Shown here in pieces: positions 34,801-44,740 of a DNA stretch of 64,000 nt. Within the stretch, counting starts at the first letter, position 1. Every line of letters begins with the position of its first letter. The translations under genes and the position numbers were made by a program. The notes beneath the pieces were generated by a model. The model worked only from the letters and a program-made list of their open reading frames with translations. It was not told the DNA's origin and made no database searches. The DNA is from Littorina saxatilis (Eukaryota; Mollusca; Gastropoda; Littorinimorpha; Littorinidae): positions 39,262,404 through 39,326,403 of the forward strand of contig NC_090253.1 of NCBI RefSeq assembly GCF_037325665.1, written 5' to 3'.

Positions 34801-37800
34801 CAAATGGAAGCATGTTAATGTTATTGTAATTCAATCTGACGACGATCTCTTTCCTGCTTTCATGCGATGGTAAACAGACAGAATTGGTTCTGTTCTGTTC
34901 ACACACTACTTTCAGTCCACCTACCTGCAAGGGTCAAGTCCCAAGAAATATGTCTCTGTATTCCTATCGTATCACTCTGCTCCTGTTTTGTTTTCTTTCA
35001 CACACATTTTCCCTTCTTTTTTGACGGGTTTCTGGACAGCAAACTCTAAAACAAATTCTTTTCATCACAAAAGCGATCTTTGGAATTGACTGACGTAGTC
35101 CGGAAGAATTCATGCATCCACTTACGTCACGTATTCGACGTCATCACTTCGCATACCTTATGGTCTCGGTATTTCGTTGGCCTTCATATTTCCTACTTGT
35201 GAAAGGACCCTCAAAGCTAACCGAGACTAGTTGAGGCTGTATCAATGCGCCTCGCCAGCAGGTTGTTAATGGATTTTTTAGCGAGTGGTTATCGACAATT
35301 AATGACCGGTAATTTTTAATGAGTTGGGGCATTCTGACCAATCACAGGATCTGTTTCATTAAAACGCAAACTTGATTGAATTACAATATGAGCTATCTCC
35401 AGAATGAGTTAGAAATTATATGGTTATCCCCATGGCCAGCTGCAGAAAAAGATTGCAATCAGATCAGTGCTATCGCCAGAATGATTTCCAATCAGATCAG
35501 GACTATCCCCAGAATGTACTACAATCAGATATCTCCAGAATGATATACAATCAGATCAGAGCTAACCCCAGATTGATTAACAATCAGATCAGGGCTATTC
35601 TGCTTCTTTTTCTTCTTCTTCTGCGTTCGTGGGCTGAAACTCCCACGTACACTCGTGTTTTTTGGGTAATTTCGTGTTTCTATAACCCACTGAACTCTGA
35701 CATGGATTACAGGATCTTTTCCGTGCGCACTTGGTCTTGTGCTTGCGTGTACACATGAAGGGGGATAAGCCACTAGCAGGTCTGCACATAAGTTGACCTG
35801 GGAGATGGGAAAAATCTCCACACTTAACCCACCAGGCGGCCGCGGCTCGAACCCTCGACCTTCCGATTAAGAGGCCGACGTCTTACCACCCCACCACAGC
35901 GCCCGTCAGGGCTATTCTGCACAAAGTGGACTCTAGGAAATAAATCCCTCGCCGAACATGGGGATCGATACTGACAATTGCTTTTTGAAGCCAGCGTCGC
36001 TACCGACCAAGCTATCTCCCCGCCCAAGCCATGATGTGTCTCCAGTCTTACCTCCCCATCCTGGACGTGACCAGTCATGGCTGTGTGAACAATGATGTCC
36101 ACAATGATCGGCAGGAATCCCATGGACACCATCTGTGCAATGATGTCTTGGCTGAAATAAACACATTTTGTTGCTTGAACATTAACTATTTTTAACACGT
36201 GGAACCATATTTCTATGCACTCATGCCCATGTGGTCTGCATGCGCAAATTGAGTGCATTTGTTAATGCAAGTTTTCATTCGTCACGCAGTATTTTGAATG
36301 ACATGAATAAGTATGAGAGATGGGCCGGCAATAAGTATGAAGTAGTACAAAACTCAGCTAAGCGCAAGGAAAAAACAATAGTGTCATAAGTGCAGACGTT
36401 GTCGTTTGGTGTCGCAAGTTGGTGAATCACCAAGGCTTATTTCAAAACGCAAACAACATTTTTGCCATAATTTCCACAGAGCTGCTAAACTTTTCAAAGT
36501 TGGGAAAAGATGATGCCTCGCACTGCCATAAACTTCTGAAAACTGCCAAACCTTTTATGCTTGTTTTCTGCAAATTTGTTGAAGAAAGCAAATTCTAGAA
36601 AAAAAACCTGTGAGTGAAAAGCTGTAGGGTTTGAAAGCAGGAGGACAGGGGGCTGACTGTCTCTGTTAAAGCCGAAGAATATCGATAAAACTTATTCATT
36701 GGCTTTTGAAAGAAAGAGGGGACACAATGCACCTCCGATCCGTCTTTGACTAACAAGGATACTGTCCACTGATGTGCATGTGTGTCTCCCGTCTGTCCAC
36801 CCTGTGTCAGGGTGGGAGACTTGGGTGGGACACACACATCAGGGGACAGTATCCCAGGTAGTCAAAGATGAATCAGAGCTGCGCTGTGCCCCATATTTCT
36901 TTCGAACCAGGACTTGCAATGAAATACTAGTTTGGAAAATGGCAATTGCGATCACTGGCTACATTATGATACCCCCTCCTCTCTCCCCCCCCCCCCCCTT
37001 CATGTATACATGCAGACCTGTAGTAAAGGACTGGAACCAGACACGAAGGTAATGAAATAGGGAGCCGCTGCCTTGGCGATGGCCAGCACATGCTCTGAGT
37101 GGCTAGTGGCAATATTGGTCAAATCAATTAGTTTTATTGGCACCCTTCAGCTTTAAAGGTGGTCGTCTACATTTTTGCTTTTTTTCAATAATCTTATGGT
37201 TAGATTTCGCTAAAAAGTTATGTCAGATGATGAATGAACGATGGGGAAAAAAGTTATAGAAAAAAAAATATATGTAAAAAAAGATTTTATTTTTGGGTAA
37301 CGTGACTCACGCTTCCAATATTTTGTTTTCTGTTTGCTGAGAACATGTGCTTTGCCTAAAAATACTGACCAATCAAATTCATGTCACTATGCTTATAGCC
37401 ACGCCCAAACAAGTGCAGCAACAGTTTGACACTGGAGCGCTGTCGACGCTTTTTTTTAAACGCACGAAATGCACGGGATTTGAGAGGAGTTTTGCGCTTG
37501 GCATTTTCCAAATAAGGATATCCTACTATGAGTACTACGCTGGAATACTACAATAAATTTTCAAACGGCTACACTGGCTTCGTCTTTCCTGATCGAAAGG
37601 GGGTGTATTGTTGATATTTGTAGATAATAGACTCTGCATTTTAATGGTCGAATGACGATTTCGTTATAAAAATGTAGACCTTTAACATTCCTCCCTTTGC
37701 TTTGTAGCACAGTGCTCACCTGTTGGTGAGATAGGTGACCACCCAGCCCACTTCACACAGCAGTTCAGGAGGCGTGTCCGTCTTCTGTAAGAACTGCAGC

Positions 37801-40800
37801 AGTATGGGCATCACTCCACACTCCACTGCATCGCTGTCACAGGAACAAGAAGTCAAACTTAAACATTTTATTGTAAAAGGACTGCAATGACTTTTTTGCA
37901 TAGCTTCTAAGAAGGATTTCAAGTCCTGATTAACCCTTTCATTGCCTGTACGACGTCAGCTGACATCCTGGGTAACTTGCTTTAACGGGGAAAAACCCGT
38001 TCAATAGCAACCAGGGAAGAAGAAAAACAACAAAAACAAACAATATGTGTGTGTGGTGTATTCATTTATAAATCAAGGGCACACTGTAAGTTGTCAGTTC
38101 ATGTAAACACAGGTAACAATTTGTAAACAAATATTTCCTGGCAGCCAACAGGTTAACTGAGAAAACACACTTTGGTATGATCATTTTGAAAGCCTCACAG
38201 TTGTCTTGGAATTCTCATAAAACACCAATGACTATTTTAAATTTTAGCTGCACATGGAGGTCTATGAAAACAAACGGCAAAAATGTGTATGCATACACAC
38301 TGTTGGACTGTATTATATAAACACTAACCTGAGTGGTATTACTTCTATTAGCAGACTAACATACAAAGACATGCAAACACACACAAAAGCACACAGAAAA
38401 CATGATTATACTTTGCAATTTCTGGCAGATCTCTGATGAGGTTGCTGATGGCAAAAGCAGCTGACCGCACACACGCTGGCGTTGGACTCTGCAAACGTTG
38501 TTGAGATTGACTTAAATGACAAGAAGCGAACGAGAAGAAGAACGAGAAGATTTAAATTACAGACACCCAATACAGTGCAATAACGTTCTCACATTCATTT
38601 CTCTCTGTGGCTTTTGAAATTATCCTTTTTTCTGGAAGTAATACATTCATTTCTCTGGAAATCCTCTTTCCCCTGCCCGAGCAACATTTCTTTAACTGCA
38701 TGGTGAATGCAATTCATTTGTTCATACTTTTCGCTCGTACACCAGAAGGAAGGTATCTTCAAGTTCAAACATCATCAACAACATAAACAACTGAAATCTA
38801 CATAATCTGAAGAGCTGGTTTTATTAGCTTCTCAATTACTTGGATTGGGAGGGTCTGAAGCAATGTTCCATCAGTCATCACTTAAGTACACACTGGCCAC
38901 GTTAAGACATCCCAATTAAAGACTTCCTCCTTTCTCAGATACTCTGTTCATAGCCTCTGTAAATTTACCTCCGTTTTAAGACTCCCTCCCTCTTATGACC
39001 TGATTTTCTTCAATTTTTGGAGGTCGCAAAACGGGAGTTCCACTGTACTCCCTACACAGACCAAAATATAGACAAACAAAAGACAAGCACAAACCTCCAG
39101 CAGCTTGATGAGAGGCGGCAGGCATCCCTGAGAGTGAAGAATCTGGCGACACTCGATGCTGTCACCAGCGATGTTGCCAAGAGCCCAAGCACACTGATCC
39201 TGCAGCAAAACGGTACAATCACTTTCACAGACAATTCAAAGTGCATGAAAGTTGAAAAAATGCAGTGGTCCCTGTATTGTCAGGCCCTTTGAATGAGAGG
39301 ACATCTCCTAAATAAAGGACACTTCATGCTTTCCCTCTGACTCATAATGAAGCGACAATTTTGGTGTCCTTTCATTACAGCTTTGTTTGTTTGCTTTACG
39401 CCCAGCCGACCACGAAGGGCCATATCAGGGCGGTGCTGCTTTGACATTTAACGTGCGCCACACACAAGACAGAAGTCGCAGCACAGGCTTCATGTCTCAC
39501 CCAGTCACATTATTCTGACACCGGACCAACCAGTCCTAGCACTAACCCCATAATGCCAGACGCCAGGCGGAGCAGCCACTAGATAGCCAATTTTAAAGTC
39601 TTAGGTATGACCCTGCCGGGGTTCGAACCCACGACCTCCCGATCACGGGGCGGATGCCTTACCACTAGGCCAACCATGCCGGTTTTCATTACAGCTACAG
39701 TTCAACCTGTCTATAATGACCATTCCACAAACCGACCAGAAGCAGTCACTATAGACAGGTGGGTGCTATGGAAAGGTGAATTATAGAGAAAAAAAAACCC
39801 ACTTGTCGGGAATCCTTTTGGGTTGTCGTTATTTTCAGGTGGTCGTCATCGAGAGGTGATTGCCAAGGCAGGCTTGACTCGACTACATGCACCAATGCAA
39901 GACTCATTTTACTCATTGTGTCTACAAAGGCCTGTCTTTGAATAAACACTGACCCCCTCCCACCCTTAAAAATAAGCCAACAATCAAACACACCTTACAT
40001 TCTTTCTGAAAAAAACACATAATGTAATCACTGTGTTATAGACTTGCTTTGACTGGTTGGAATAATAGTTTCAAGTTTCCTTTAGAACCAGGATTTGCAG
40101 AGAAATTAATAAATAAACAAACCTTCAAAAAACACAATGTAATCACTGTGTTATAGACTTGCTTTGACTGGTTGGAATTATAGTTTCCAGTTTCCTTGAG
40201 AATCAGGACTTGCAAAGAAATATCGGTTTGAAAAATAGCTATCGTAATCACTGGCTAAATCCCAATCACCCCCCACCCTCATGCATACCTGCAGCAAAGG
40301 ACTGGAACCAGACACGAAGGTAATGAAGTAGGGAGCTGCTGCCTTAGCGATGGCCAGAACATGCTCTGAGCGGCCAGTGGCAATGTTGGTCAAACACCAT
40401 GCGGCCTGTTCCTGAAGCTCAATCTTTGACCCGGTCAGTATTCCCACCAGGCTCTGCAGGCAGTTGTCTATTCTGTAGGTTCAGGAAAAGAAGTGTAGAG
40501 TTTAGAATGTGTTCCCGTCAGTGTCAATTGTTTCAGTGCAAACAAGCTCAGTTTATCACTTCATTGACCTCAGAGAAATACATGTTGCACAGTGAGTTTC
40601 TGTGTAAGACACACAAGAAAATTACATTCTACAATACAAATACAATTCCGTACACAATTTCAAAGGTGATGTTTGGCGTAGGTGTCATGTCCTCAGAGGG
40701 ATTTACATAACAGCTAACAGGTAATAATTCATCAAAGTTTATCTGAAGAATATATATAATAATGCAATTGCACAAGTGTGCAGCTGAACTTCTGTAAACA

Positions 40801-42971
40801 CCCGCCAGCCTCAATTGGCCAGTAACACTGGAAAATGAACTGGCCTGGACCATCAGTTACCTGAAGAGGACGTCGATGTACTCTGGTCCCTGTGTGAATG
40901 CTCGTCTCAGCTTCAGCAAGCACTCCTCGGCACTGGCGCCACCTTTGTGCACCAGTTCTCTGCATGCTGCCTCTATCTAAAAACATACATCACTTTATTT
41001 AAGACTCCTGAACATCTTATACCAGCACAGAAGTGAAACTTAAAATATCCCGATGTGTCAAGTTTGTTTATGTATACACCTGCAGATTATCCACAGTAGC
41101 CCCATCTATGTATATGGACTAGGTTCTTTAGTAATAGTCATCTTGAATGCTGTCGGACATGTATACAGTGGAACCCCCCCCCCCCCCAACTTAAGACTTC
41201 CTCCTTTTCAAGACCTTCCTTTGTCAGATTGTCAGTTCATTATCTCTGTAAATTTACCTTCAATTTAATACTCCCTCTTTTTTAAGACCTGATGTTCTGA
41301 GATTTGTTTAGGTCTTAAAAGGGAGGTTCCACAGTACACTCTTGCTGCCAATAAATTGTGGCGCCAAGTCCATGTGAATGACAAATGATTAGAACAATGT
41401 ATGTATAAAAAAAAAGGCTGTGGCTACATCCACGGGTCCGTGCCTCGAGTCCCCCATGCTAAATCCACGTCACTGACAAGGGACGCTACTCTTGCCCAAT
41501 ATTTTCCTGCTTTCGGTTCGGCACTTAAGAGACATGACTAGGACGTCAGCTGTAAAATATCAATGTCATAATTCCATGTTTAGACTTTATGAGCAGTATA
41601 CAGCGTTCTCTGTGGTGACATTGCAACATTGCAGCCCCCCCCCCCCCCCCCCCCCCCCTCTTAATACGAACCTCACCTGAACTTGCATGTTTATTCGGGA
41701 TTTGCACTTTCCTAGTTTGCGGTGATTTTTGATGCAGTGTGAAGCATGTGTCGATTGTTCAAATGTTTAAGTGAATGTTGTCAACGTGTGGACTAAAGCT
41801 ACCAACCGGAAGATGAAGAATGATGTATTGGTCTTCCCTATTCGCTAGATTGGTGCTGAGGGGCTGAACTCCGTAACTAAGTCACAACTGTCCACAGACA
41901 GTACTCCCATGATTTTGAATTCACCATTTTTTGCTCTCTTAAAATCTAAGAAGATCAAGCGGTCGTTCAGCAATGAGTTTGTGAATTCAGTTACTTCTCT
42001 TTATTGTTACAAGACCCAACACAGGGTTATTTTATGAAAACAAATTGCAACACAAATTGATTCTTCCTCCTCCTCCATCTCAACAATATGGCGCCAAGAG
42101 TCCCGAGTGCCAACGCGAGGCTTCGACTGCCGAGTGATTCCGAACGATTCCGAGATTCCGCGGAAATGACGTCACTGACGTGGATATAGCATGGGGGACT
42201 AGAGGCACGGACCCGTGGATATAGTCACTACCAAAAAAAAAACCTACCTCTTGCAAACAAATTAAGGGTTCTTCCTTCTCCGTTTCTTCTATTCGAACCC
42301 GCTTTGCATTGTACTTTCGGTCCCGCTTGTTCTTGCGTATTTCTGAAGAAAAGAACACACTTGTCAAATTCAACAAAACAAAAAAGAATTAACATGCATC
42401 AAACACAAGATAAATCTCATGCATTTCACTTCAAAAGACTTCATTAGTAGCATTAGTATGCCATAACTTAAAAATTTAGTCCAGATTAGACAAAGTCATA
42501 ATAACTGTTGGGTGTTCGCTTACTAGGCTAGTTAGCTAGGTTAGCTTGAACGAAAGTCAGGCCGTCTCCCGAGCCTCCTTCTCTTCCTGGAAAAATCCGG
42601 GCCCTTGTGAGTGTTAAACTGTGGTAATATCTGCATTCTCAAATGTTAAAATCATGCGTTAAAGCATTGATGGAAAAGGGGTCAGCTGTTAGTTGCCCGT
42701 GTTTCAGTGCAGTTGGTAACTGACAGATGGGCTCCGACTCGTGTGACGTAAAGGGGTTTTACCAGCTGACTCTTCTCCATACGCCGTCACGTGCCCATGT
42801 TTCGTTCCGAACAACGGAACGCGAGTTGAACTATCTTATCTATGTCTATAATAAAGTGTAGTACGAATTTTCCACTTTAAAGATCTTACCAATCTGCGTG
42901 TCCCTCTGCCTGGATCGCAAGTTTTGAACGGTAGGTGCCGCGTGTTTATGTTTCGTTTTGTGATCGGCCAT
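25525..42971 (-). CDS. TMCO6: Importin-alpha-like armadillo protein, TMCO6 type
   Basis: Twelve coding exons in transcript order: 42971-42890, 42342-42248, 40976-40861, 40472-40289, 39199-39095, 38488-38412, 37833-37720, 36151-36052, 33799-33631, 28482-28391, 26810-26646 and 25668-25525. All are GT-AG and all phases agree, giving 480 aa (human TMCO6 493). A basic N-terminus (LRSRQRDTQIEIRKNKRDRK, an IBB-like stretch) precedes armadillo repeats with typical cores: EQAAWCLTNIATG, DQCAWALGNIAGD, AAFAISNLIRDLP, MLRALGNICSG, ETVWLMSNMTS and EAMYTLCNMASHG. The end reads FEECGGLTSLEQLESHPND, as in importin-alpha and TMCO6 tails. Importin-alphas are usually longer and have more regular W..N repeats, so TMCO6 is preferred over KPNA. 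Its role is poorly known; cargo or importin-beta binding is inference. Introns hold a Kolobok transposon and many repeats. Confidence 0.88.
25941..26008. mobile_element. Right-half remnant of the Harbinger-like MITE
   Basis: The sequence 'accgacctatttttttt...gtcatcagaaactgac...gggcctaa' matches the right end of the family at 24590. The left half is absent. Confidence 0.5.
26770..27790. repeat. ~130-bp tandem repeat derived from a TMCO6 exon boundary
   Basis: The first unit is the 5' end and acceptor of TMCO6 exon 11 plus intron sequence. Diverged copies of the same stretch (motif ACTCGCCATGTTGCATAG, then GTACATTGCCT) follow near 26905, 27024, 27562 and 27693. A SINE (27110-27457) splits one copy. 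Each copy ends in a 'caccaacaaacaccagcacc' stretch. Confidence 0.8.
27110..27457 (-). mobile_element. SINE family C in TMCO6 intron 10
   Basis: Minus-strand head CGGGCACAATGGCCTTGTGG, B-box-like GTGAGTTTGAATCCC, and a GAAGAAGAG-type tail. The direct repeat GCACCAACAA flanks it (27100-27109, 27458-27467). Confidence 0.8.
27795..28378 (+). mobile_element. 3' end of a CR1/L2-like LINE
   Basis: The + strand encodes, in a broken frame, SVWNSLPTDL and FKSKLKTHLFHKH, the usual C-terminus of such LINE ORF2 proteins. It finishes with 'gcgctatataaatatcatgc' and an ATT-rich repeat tail, as in this clade. It ends directly before TMCO6 exon 10. Confidence 0.7.
28735..29428. repeat. 74-bp minisatellite (~8 copies) inside a CAGTG MITE
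   Basis: The outer ends are CAGTGAAACCCTCTTTTTAA and GGGGGGTTCCAGTG. Between them the unit 'acctccattttaagactccc / tcctttttaagaccttgcct / tttcagattttatgttcaca...' is repeated about eight times with very few substitutions. Single-unit relatives are at 23775, 38905-39050, 41166 and 50880. Confidence 0.9.
29440..29994. other. TMCO6 intron 9 sequence, no gene seen
   Basis: A 'gatgaaaaacgaggaaatcccttttttctaggggggttcggggg' stretch and a 'ttcgcgaaaaagtcccatccctg' stretch look like edges of a dispersed repeat, but no pairing is certain. Confidence 0.25.
30706..33077 (-). pseudogene. Kolobok/Mutator-like transposase, broken
   Basis: The N-terminal part (33077-32850; MARVKRSTLRKTHHKGKCTR) is very basic. 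A middle part (about 32745-32260) contains ELCCPQCKQPTLSPCPDSKQ (zinc-finger-like) and the core DISVSYDGSWLTRGHSSHIG. After a GT-AG intron (32102-31545, holding CA repeats) the C-terminal part (31544-30706) has SSGIMEVEAARVLWGRSV, YTVILSDGDTKTFQELSK, YINHVSKRLVTALRNL, GGRGYDQLT and KPQHDLCPHGAASW. The Asp of SYDGSW and of LSDGD are candidate catalytic residues. Frame breaks lie between the N-terminal and middle parts, at the end of the middle part (~32270) and at the C-terminus (a basic KRRDTVRAAKLKRQDEL stretch continues in another frame to ~30613). A poly-C run at 31203-31220 also lies in the coding part. Confidence 0.8.
31600..31960. repeat. (CA)n microsatellites in the transposase intron
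   Basis: CA runs with ATGCATGCACAC steps, plus a duplicated ~150-bp segment ('catagacgctatt..ttttgttcagtacatg'), lie inside the transposase intron. They create an apparent Cys-Val-rich N-terminus on the long minus-strand frame that is not real protein. Confidence 0.9.
33838..33962 (-). mobile_element. SINE family C, truncated tail end
   Basis: It matches only the tail-proximal third of the family (GGGCTGAAACTCCCACGT to 'ggcagcatatgccgattttggggg') and then runs directly into the minisatellite. Confidence 0.7.
34650..34821. repeat. Near-perfect hairpin, ~75-bp arms
   Basis: ACATTAACATGCTTCCATTT...GAAGCCC is mirrored by GGGCTTCAATT...AAATGGAAGCATGTTAATGT around a GACGGAGCGAAGCGACGGAG loop. It is probably the end of a MITE inserted in the minisatellite. 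Confidence 0.8.
34822..35386. mobile_element. MITE-like element with ATTGTAATTCAATC ends
   Basis: The left edge ATTGTAATTCAATC and the right edge GATTGAATTACAAT are perfect inverted repeats. It contains no ORF of note. It adjoins the hairpin at 34650-34821, so the two may be parts of one insertion. Confidence 0.55.
35604..35906 (-). mobile_element. SINE family C in TMCO6 intron 8
   Basis: Minus-strand head ACGGGCGCTGTGGTGGGGTG with a GGTTCGAGCC B box. A perfect 14-bp duplication CAGGGCTATTCTGC flanks it (35590-35603, 35907-35920). Beyond the right duplication (35921-36030) is the head of a second, older tRNA-like SINE (GGGGAGATAGCTTGGTCGGT on the minus strand). Confidence 0.9.
36719..36893. 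repeat. Long palindrome, ~85-bp arms, 3-bp loop
   Basis: GGATACTGTCCACTGATGTG...CCACCCTG is followed after TGT by CAGGGTGG...CATCAGGGGACAGTATCC. The arms are complementary over most of their length and there is almost no loop. Confidence 0.8.
36897..37123 (-). pseudogene. Dead partial copy of TMCO6 exon 4 and its donor
   Basis: The segment duplicates 40188-40396: the 3' two-thirds of exon 4 and ~100 bp of downstream intron. On the minus strand it still reads EHVLAIAKAAAPYFITFVSG then SSPLLQ, but the donor GTATGC is changed to GTCTGC and the exon's 5' part and acceptor are missing. It lies in intron 7 of the same gene, same orientation, and adjoins the long palindrome. Confidence 0.88.
38895..39050. 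mobile_element. CAGTGGAAC-family MITE remnant
   Basis: It contains one unit of 'aaatttacctccgttttaagactccctccc' and ends with GGGAGTTCCACTGTA. The left end is decayed. Confidence 0.5.
39383..39683 (-). mobile_element. SINE family B in TMCO6 intron 4
   Basis: Same structure as 23311-23620, flanked by a perfect 13-bp duplication TTTCATTACAGCT (39370-39382, 39684-39696). Confidence 0.92.
39697..39890. mobile_element. 'acagttcaacctgtc' MITE
   Basis: It shares 'gaccgaccaga/ata', 'ggtgggtgctatggaaaggtgaattata' and 'gtcatcgagaggtg' with the copy at 57841-58005, in the same order. Confidence 0.5.
40022..40235. repeat. 115-bp tandem duplication next to TMCO6 exon 4
   Basis: AATGTAATCACTGTGTTATA begins at 40021 and again at 40136. 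The second copy runs up to the intron flank of exon 4. The same flank is present in the dead exon copy at 36897. Confidence 0.8.
41166..41333. mobile_element. CAGTGGAAC-type MITE
   Basis: CAGTGGAACCCCCCC at the left and GGGAGGTTCCAC at the right, with one internal 'ttcaagacc...ttacctt' unit. Confidence 0.65.
41416..42232. mobile_element. ~0.8-kb MITE with ~60-bp inverted ends
   Basis: The left end (CCACGGGTCCGTGCCTCGAG then TCCCCCATGCTA and ATCCACGTCA) has a near-perfect inverted copy at 42165-42232. The interior has a ~25-base C run at 41634-41658 and no coding frame. It sits in TMCO6 intron 2, ending 15 bp from the exon 2 donor region. Confidence 0.75.
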
Positions 42972-43213
42972 GCTGTCTGAAGTTTGAACCGGGAGAGTTA
43001 TGCCCCTTGATGAAGACTACTTTCATAAACGAATTTATTTAATTTGATAATTGTATCTTATTTATCTGTTACATCTATAGAAAATGTTATGAGTGAGAAA
43101 ATATGACTTTATTTTTTTTTATAAAAAGAAGTCATAGAATTCATATGTTTTTGCTTCTTAAATTTCTTTTTATATTTTTTAATGTCAAATTTGGTTTGTA
43201 TTTTTAGGAAACC
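42972..43213. promoter_or_regulatory. Candidate shared promoter, TMCO6 and DNA2
   Basis: This is the 242 bp between the TMCO6 start codon (minus) and a + strand candidate first exon at 43214. If that exon belongs to DNA2, the interval is a bidirectional promoter. No TATA box is obvious on either strand at the expected distance. Confidence 0.4.
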
Positions 43214-43447
43214 ATGGCGGTAAAATCCAAAATGGATACCTTTAGGTAAGGCAACGGAGTGTTCTGGCGCTATAGGGCTCTATCGTGTTTTGTCACGAGT
43301 GCACAACAACCAACTCAACACGAAAACGTATTTGAGTTGTAGTTTATTCATTGCCTCAGACAGTCTGTCTTCTTCTTCTTCTGGTTTCATCCCGCCTTCA
43401 GCATATTGAAGATTCTGGTGTACTGGAGGTTTTCTACTGCACACATT

Positions 43448-43520
43448 GGGGGGGGGGGGGGGGGGGGGGGGGTGTGGTGGGGGAGCTATAGGGAGTAGTT
43501 TGAGAGGGGGGGGGGGGGGG
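43448..43520. repeat. Two long G runs
   Basis: Runs of about 25 and 14 G lie at 43448-43472 and 43507-43520 with a short GGTGGGGGAG linker. They are compatible with G-quadruplex formation, a few hundred bases from both candidate transcription starts. Confidence 0.8.
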
Positions 43521-43865
43521 GTTGCAATTTGCAAATCAGCAGAACAGGGTGTGTCAGTCGGTCATACATAAGTGCTCATGTTTTAAGCACACCTGACAAC
43601 TACGTATAATAAGTATACATGTGTCTTTTTTGTCAGAACATCTCAAATTCTGATGCATTTTTTTTGTTTTTCCATTACTTTACTATTACAAAATTGTATC
43701 CCATTGCTGGGAAGTTTGGTGCGCTTACTTCCTGTTGAAAGCTAGCATGCACTAGCAGTAGCAGCAACAAGATGATCAAGTCACGCTACCAAAGTGTGTG
43801 AGTGTTTAAGGTGTAATTACTCACCTGCACTTTGTGACTTATGGCAGAATGACCAAGATCTATTA

Positions 43866-44201
43866 GGCCAAAAAAAAAAAATTGTCTGTTTAGGGTAACC
43901 CGACCGACCCTATCGATTTGGCGCCGACCCAAAAACTTTTTTTTGATTTCAAAAAAAAAAAAAAAAAAAAAAAAGAGGTAAAAATGCTTAAAAGAGACAT
44001 TTGGCGTTTCTTTCTCTCCCTTTCTCTCTGTTTTATTTATACGTTAGTTTTGAAACATGTGTTCATCAAATATAAGAAGTGAATGTTCAGCCAACATAGC
44101 ATTTACAAAAAAAAAAAAAAAAAAAAAAAAAATTTACCTACCTACCGACCCTACTTTTTTTGGTCATGTTACCCTAAACAGACAATTTTTTTTTTTTGGC
44201 C
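43866..44201. mobile_element. PIF/Harbinger-like MITE, TTA target site
   Basis: TTA|GGCCAAAAAAAAAA at the left and the inverted end at the right. Inside, CTGTTTAGGGTAAC pairs with GTTACCCTAAACAG. Sister of 24590-24939. Confidence 0.75.
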
Positions 44202-44318
44202 TTAGTATTACGTGCCACTGTGGTGACACAGGGGTTGGAGTTGAATACCGTCTCTGAGTGGACATAAAGTTGACCCCTGTCCAGCCTGGATGCGAACCTA
44301 TGATCCTTGGGTACACTT

Positions 44319-44728
44319 CTTCTTCTTCTTCGTTAATGGGCTTTGACTCACACGTTCACTCATGTTTTTAGCACGAGTGGATTTTTACGTGTATGACCGT
44401 TTTTACCCTGCCATTCAAGCACCATACGCCGATTTCGGGGGAGGCATACGCCGATTTCGGGGGAGGCATGCTGGGTATTTTCGTGTTTCTATAACCAACC
44501 GAACTCTGACATGGATTACAGGCTCTTTTCCGTGCGCACTTGGTCTTGTACGTGGTTGTGTGTACACACGAAGGGGGTTAAGTCACTAGCAGGTCTGCAC
44601 ATAAGTTGACCTGGGAGATTGGAAAAATCTCCACTCTTAACCCACCAGGCGGCAGCGACTGGGATTCGAACTCACGACCTCTCGATTAGGAGGCCGACAT
44701 CTTACCACCACGCCACTGCGCCTGTCTT
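44319..44728 (-). mobile_element. SINE family C
   Basis: It is flanked by a perfect 12-bp duplication TTGGGTACACTT (44307-44318, 44729-44740). It has an internal short tandem duplication of 'catacgccgatttcggggga'. Confidence 0.88.
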
Positions 44729-44740
44729 TTGGGTACACTT

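Larger units (their letters stand above)
33963..35600. repeat. 'gagctaacaatatgagctatctccagaat' minisatellite, split
   Basis: Units GAGCTAACAATATGAGCTAT and CTCCAGAATGAGCTAACAAT alternate from 33963 to ~34640 and resume, more diverged, from ~35385 to 35600. The 745-bp gap holds two inverted-repeat structures described separately. Confidence 0.85.

Noticed and set aside
25525-42971. Assignment of the armadillo gene to importin subunit alpha (KPNA)
   Set aside because: The basic N-terminus and repeats resemble importin-alpha. Length (480 aa), the short N-terminal region and the irregular repeats fit TMCO6 better. A profile search and tree would settle it.
43280-43534. 84-codon minus frame with a Pro-rich start
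   Set aside because: The proline run is the translated G tract. The remaining 45 residues (KPPVHQNLQYAEGGMKPEEE...) have no recognised homologue, although a small unannotated exon cannot be fully excluded.
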